A stretch of 7,005 bases of DNA from DATDVH01 sp035290045. GTDB taxonomy: Bacteria; Patescibacteriota; Microgenomatia; UBA1406; HO2-37-13b. Each line of letters begins with the position of its first letter. Position 1 is the first letter of the stretch. The stretch lies in assembly GCA_035290045.1 (NCBI GenBank), contig DATDVH010000041.1:1-7005 (forward strand). Reading direction: 5' to 3'. Shown in pieces: positions 5,022 to 7,005 of the stretch. Position numbers and translations under genes: made by a program. The notes under the pieces are model-generated. The model saw nothing but the letters and a program-made list of their open reading frames with translations, was not told the DNA's origin and searched no databases.

Positions 5022-5909
5022 ATGTTCAAGTCATTGCCATCAAGAATACAAAATGAACCGTTTGTATCTGTTGTCATGCCTGTCTATAACGCTGATCTTT
5101 ATCTAAAAGAATCCATTGATAGTATCCTTGCGCAAACCTACCGACATTTTGAATTCATCATTGTTGATGACGGATCAACTGATCACTCATTGGATATTAT
5201 AAAAAAATACGTAAAAAAAGATAGACGGATAAAATTATTCCAGAACACATATAATCAAGGCGTCTCAAAAACTATCAAAAAAGGAATTGATCATGCAAAA
5301 GGATCAGTGATAGCCCGTATGGACGCAGATGATAGAGCTCTTCCCGACCGATTCGAAAAACAAATTGATTATCTTGGCTTACATCCCCACACTATAGTAA
5401 TTGGCGGACAATGTCAGGTCATTGATCATGAAAACAATATTATTGGGTATAAACGGTTTCCTATTGATTTTAAATCAATATATCAGTCTATAATGACCTT
5501 TCTGCCCCTTCAAGAACCTACGCTTATGATCGCGCGCGATAGATTGCCTCAACACTTTTCTTTTTATGGTAAAAACTACACTATCACCGAGGAAATTGAG
5601 CTTATTTTTAAATTATTTAAATACGGAAAAGTAGAAAACTTACCAGATGTTGTTTTACTCTACCGTATTCATGATCATAATAGTTCTTTGAAAAATGTAC
5701 GAAAGACTTTTTATTACACACTCATTGGGAGAATAAAAGGAATTTTTTTATATGGATATACGCCTTCAATAAAAGATATACTCGTGAATATTATACAACT
5801 TATTATTATCACAATCATTCCTCAAAAACTATCTTTGTGGCTTTATTATAAAACGCGAAAAATATTAAAGAATAAGAAAAACATGTCGCAAAAGTTTAGT
5901 TATGCATAA
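5022..5909 (+). CDS. GT2-family glycosyltransferase
   Basis: The 295-residue protein is a GT-A fold glycosyltransferase of family 2. It starts its first strand with VSVVMPVYNADLYLKESIDSI (residues 15-35), has VDDGSTD at 48-54 (nucleotide-sugar binding), and the DXD-type MDADD at 100-104 (metal and donor phosphate binding). TEEIEL (189-194) is placed for the catalytic base, and YRIHDHNSS (214-222) matches the conserved YR.H...S region. A hydrophobic segment at about 252-275 may attach it to the membrane. It would transfer a sugar from a nucleotide donor to a cell-surface glycan or lipid-linked acceptor on the cytoplasmic side; the sugar is unknown. The ATG at 5022 has no Shine-Dalgarno and lies 15 bp after the previous gene. 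The next gene overlaps its end by 8 bp. Confidence 0.92.
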   Translation: MFKSLPSRIQNEPFVSVVMPVYNADLYLKESIDSILAQTYRHFEFIIVDDGSTDHSLDIIKKYVKKDRRIKLFQNTYNQGVSKTIKKGIDHAKGSVIARMDADDRALPDRFEKQIDYLGLHPHTIVIGGQCQVIDHENNIIGYKRFPIDFKSIYQSIMTFLPLQEPTLMIARDRLPQHFSFYGKNYTITEEIELIFKLFKYGKVENLPDVVLLYRIHDHNSSLKNVRKTFYYTLIGRIKGIFLYGYTPSIKDILVNIIQLIIITIIPQKLSLWLYYKTRKILKNKKNMSQKFSYA

Positions 5910-7005
5910 AAAATTCATAACCACTCCATATCCCTTATTACTCTTTTTGTTAACCGTTGTTGTATTTATAGCGAATTATAAATCCTGCACATATCTTATT
6001 GGATGGGATAACCTTCAAACTGAATTGAACCCAATGCTTGCGCTCAAACGAGCTGTTTTCTCAGTATGGCAGGAATATCAAAGCTTTGGGTTAATAGCGA
6101 GTATGGGATATGCGACAGATATACCTCATGCATTTTTTATATGGATTTTATCCTTTGTGATGCCACAAAATCTCATACGCTATTTTTTTCATACACTGAT
6201 GCTTTTTATCGGCGGATGGGGAATGTTTTCACTCACTAAGAAACTATTGGGTAAACAAGAAAAAACGATTTTTGGCTTTACCGCGGCTCTTTTTTATATG
6301 CTCAATTTTGGCACAGTGCAGATTTTTTTTCTCCCATTTGAGGCATTTTCAATATTTTTTGGATTTCTTCCCTGGGAACTGCTCGCCTTTATGATCGTTC
6401 TTGAAAACAAGCCGCAAAAAAAAGATTATCTTTTTCTTTTCCTTATCAATTTCCTTGCACTTACTCAATCATATATACAAACTATATTTGTTGTATATCT
6501 TATATTACTTGTATTTATTACTGTTGGATACACTATTGGTACTAAAAATATAAAAGCATTGAAATACGCCTTTCTCGCTCTATGCACTATTGTTGCAATC
6601 AATGCGCTCTGGCTCCTTCCTCAAGTATATTTTGTGGCAAATGGAGGACAAAATATTGTAGAAAACGCCAAAATAAACCAGCTTGCCGCTGAAGGTTTAT
6701 TGTATTTAAATAAAGAAAAAGGCACTCTTTCACATCTTATCAATATGGAGGGAATGGATTATGATCTTTTTGGGATCAATAAACAACCGCTCTTCTTTGC
6801 ATGGAAGGCGCATTTTGAAAATCCATTTATCAGCATAATGCTTCCGCTTTTTTTTCTTTTCATCAGTCTGATAGGATTTTTCAAAAAACGAAAATATCGT
6901 CTTTCTTTTATTATATGTTTTATTTTTTTATTGTTTGGATTATTGAGCGCTACTCCACCTTTTTCATATATCAATGATTTTGCACGGAAAAGCCATTTGA
7001 TCAAT
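5902..7005 (+). CDS. Polytopic membrane protein, GT-C glycosyltransferase-like (3' end outside window)
   Basis: The frame from the ATG at 5902 stays open for 368 codons to the last base of the window, so the gene is incomplete. It overlaps the GT2 gene by 8 bp, which points to translational coupling. The protein begins with MHKKFITTPYPLLLFLL, a first membrane span at about 10-25, then a loop with GWDNLQTE (34-41). About eight more hydrophobic spans follow (roughly 75-87, 91-107, 123-140, 143-165, 176-210, 218-238, 308-327, 333-350). An early outside loop with acidic residues (D36, E41) followed by many spans is the layout of GT-C enzymes and of large YfhO/AftD-like membrane proteins, which use lipid-linked sugars. 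No family can be named with certainty. Together with the GT2 it suggests making a lipid-linked sugar inside and transferring or assembling it at the outer face. Confidence 0.75.
   Translation, partial: MHKKFITTPYPLLLFLLTVVVFIANYKSCTYLIGWDNLQTELNPMLALKRAVFSVWQEYQSFGLIASMGYATDIPHAFFIWILSFVMPQNLIRYFFHTLMLFIGGWGMFSLTKKLLGKQEKTIFGFTAALFYMLNFGTVQIFFLPFEAFSIFFGFLPWELLAFMIVLENKPQKKDYLFLFLINFLALTQSYIQTIFVVYLILLVFITVGYTIGTKNIKALKYAFLALCTIVAINALWLLPQVYFVANGGQNIVENAKINQLAAEGLLYLNKEKGTLSHLINMEGMDYDLFGINKQPLFFAWKAHFENPFISIMLPLFFLFISLIGFFKKRKYRLSFIICFIFLLFGLLSATPPFSYINDFARKSHLIN

Noticed and set aside
6759..7004. Minus-strand open frame at the right edge
   Set aside because: Lies antisense to the continuous 368-codon membrane protein frame and has no recognisable content.
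1..7005. CRISPR array or recoded genetic code (UGA as Gly)
   Set aside because: No regularly spaced repeats are seen, and TGA ends three genes at positions that agree with the expected protein ends.

Overview
This 7-kb AT-rich window looks like a chromosomal accessory segment of a bacterium, most likely a member of the Candidate Phyla Radiation (Patescibacteria, perhaps Microgenomates-like). This placement is an inference. It rests on AT-rich small genes, a near absence of Shine-Dalgarno sequences, a secreted protein with a degenerate sortase-like tail, and a surface glycosyltransferase operon. TGA is used as a stop (transposase, antitoxin, toxin), so the lineages that recode UGA as glycine are excluded. 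The sigma-70-type promoters are strong and consistent: -35 TTGACA, TTGCAA or TTGCAT, a 16-18 bp spacer, then -10 TATAAT or TATACT. Several sit so close to the ATG that the transcripts should be leaderless or nearly so.

Layout. 1-146: C-terminal end of an IS3/IS481-type transposase and the probable right end of the element. 141-868: a type II toxin-antitoxin pair, RHH antitoxin then PIN toxin (VapBC-like), with an ATGA overlap and its own promoter carrying a perfect 12-bp palindrome. 888-962 (minus): tRNA-Thr(GGU) with encoded CCA. 963-1041: a divergent promoter region in which one palindromic TTGCAA can serve as the -35 of both the tRNA and the next gene. 1042-1632: a DNPH1/nucleoside-deoxyribosyltransferase-like domain fused to a C-terminal RHH domain, with the usual catalytic acids apparently replaced. 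1629-2666 (minus): a class I SAM-dependent methyltransferase whose 3' end overlaps the previous gene by 4 bp. 2667-2791: divergent promoter region. 2792-3451: a secreted, C-terminally anchored DUF11-like surface protein. 3452-3560: a promoter and a long inverted repeat in the leader of the following operon. 3561-5006: an unrecognised membrane-anchored coiled-coil protein. 5022-5909: a GT2 glycosyltransferase. 5902-7005: the first 368 codons of a large polytopic membrane protein (GT-C-like), open at the window edge.

How the parts may work together. The right half reads as a cell-surface module: two exported or anchored proteins followed by a cytoplasmic GT2 and a multi-span membrane protein, tightly packed (15-bp gap, then 8-bp overlap), as expected for surface glycan or glycoprotein synthesis. 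The left half is a mobile/defence-type island beside a tRNA gene: IS end, toxin-antitoxin pair, and the fused nucleotide-binding-like/RHH protein. That fusion is the most unusual gene here and may be a ligand-responsive DNA-binding regulator. All functional statements come from motif recognition in the sequence; no database search was run.
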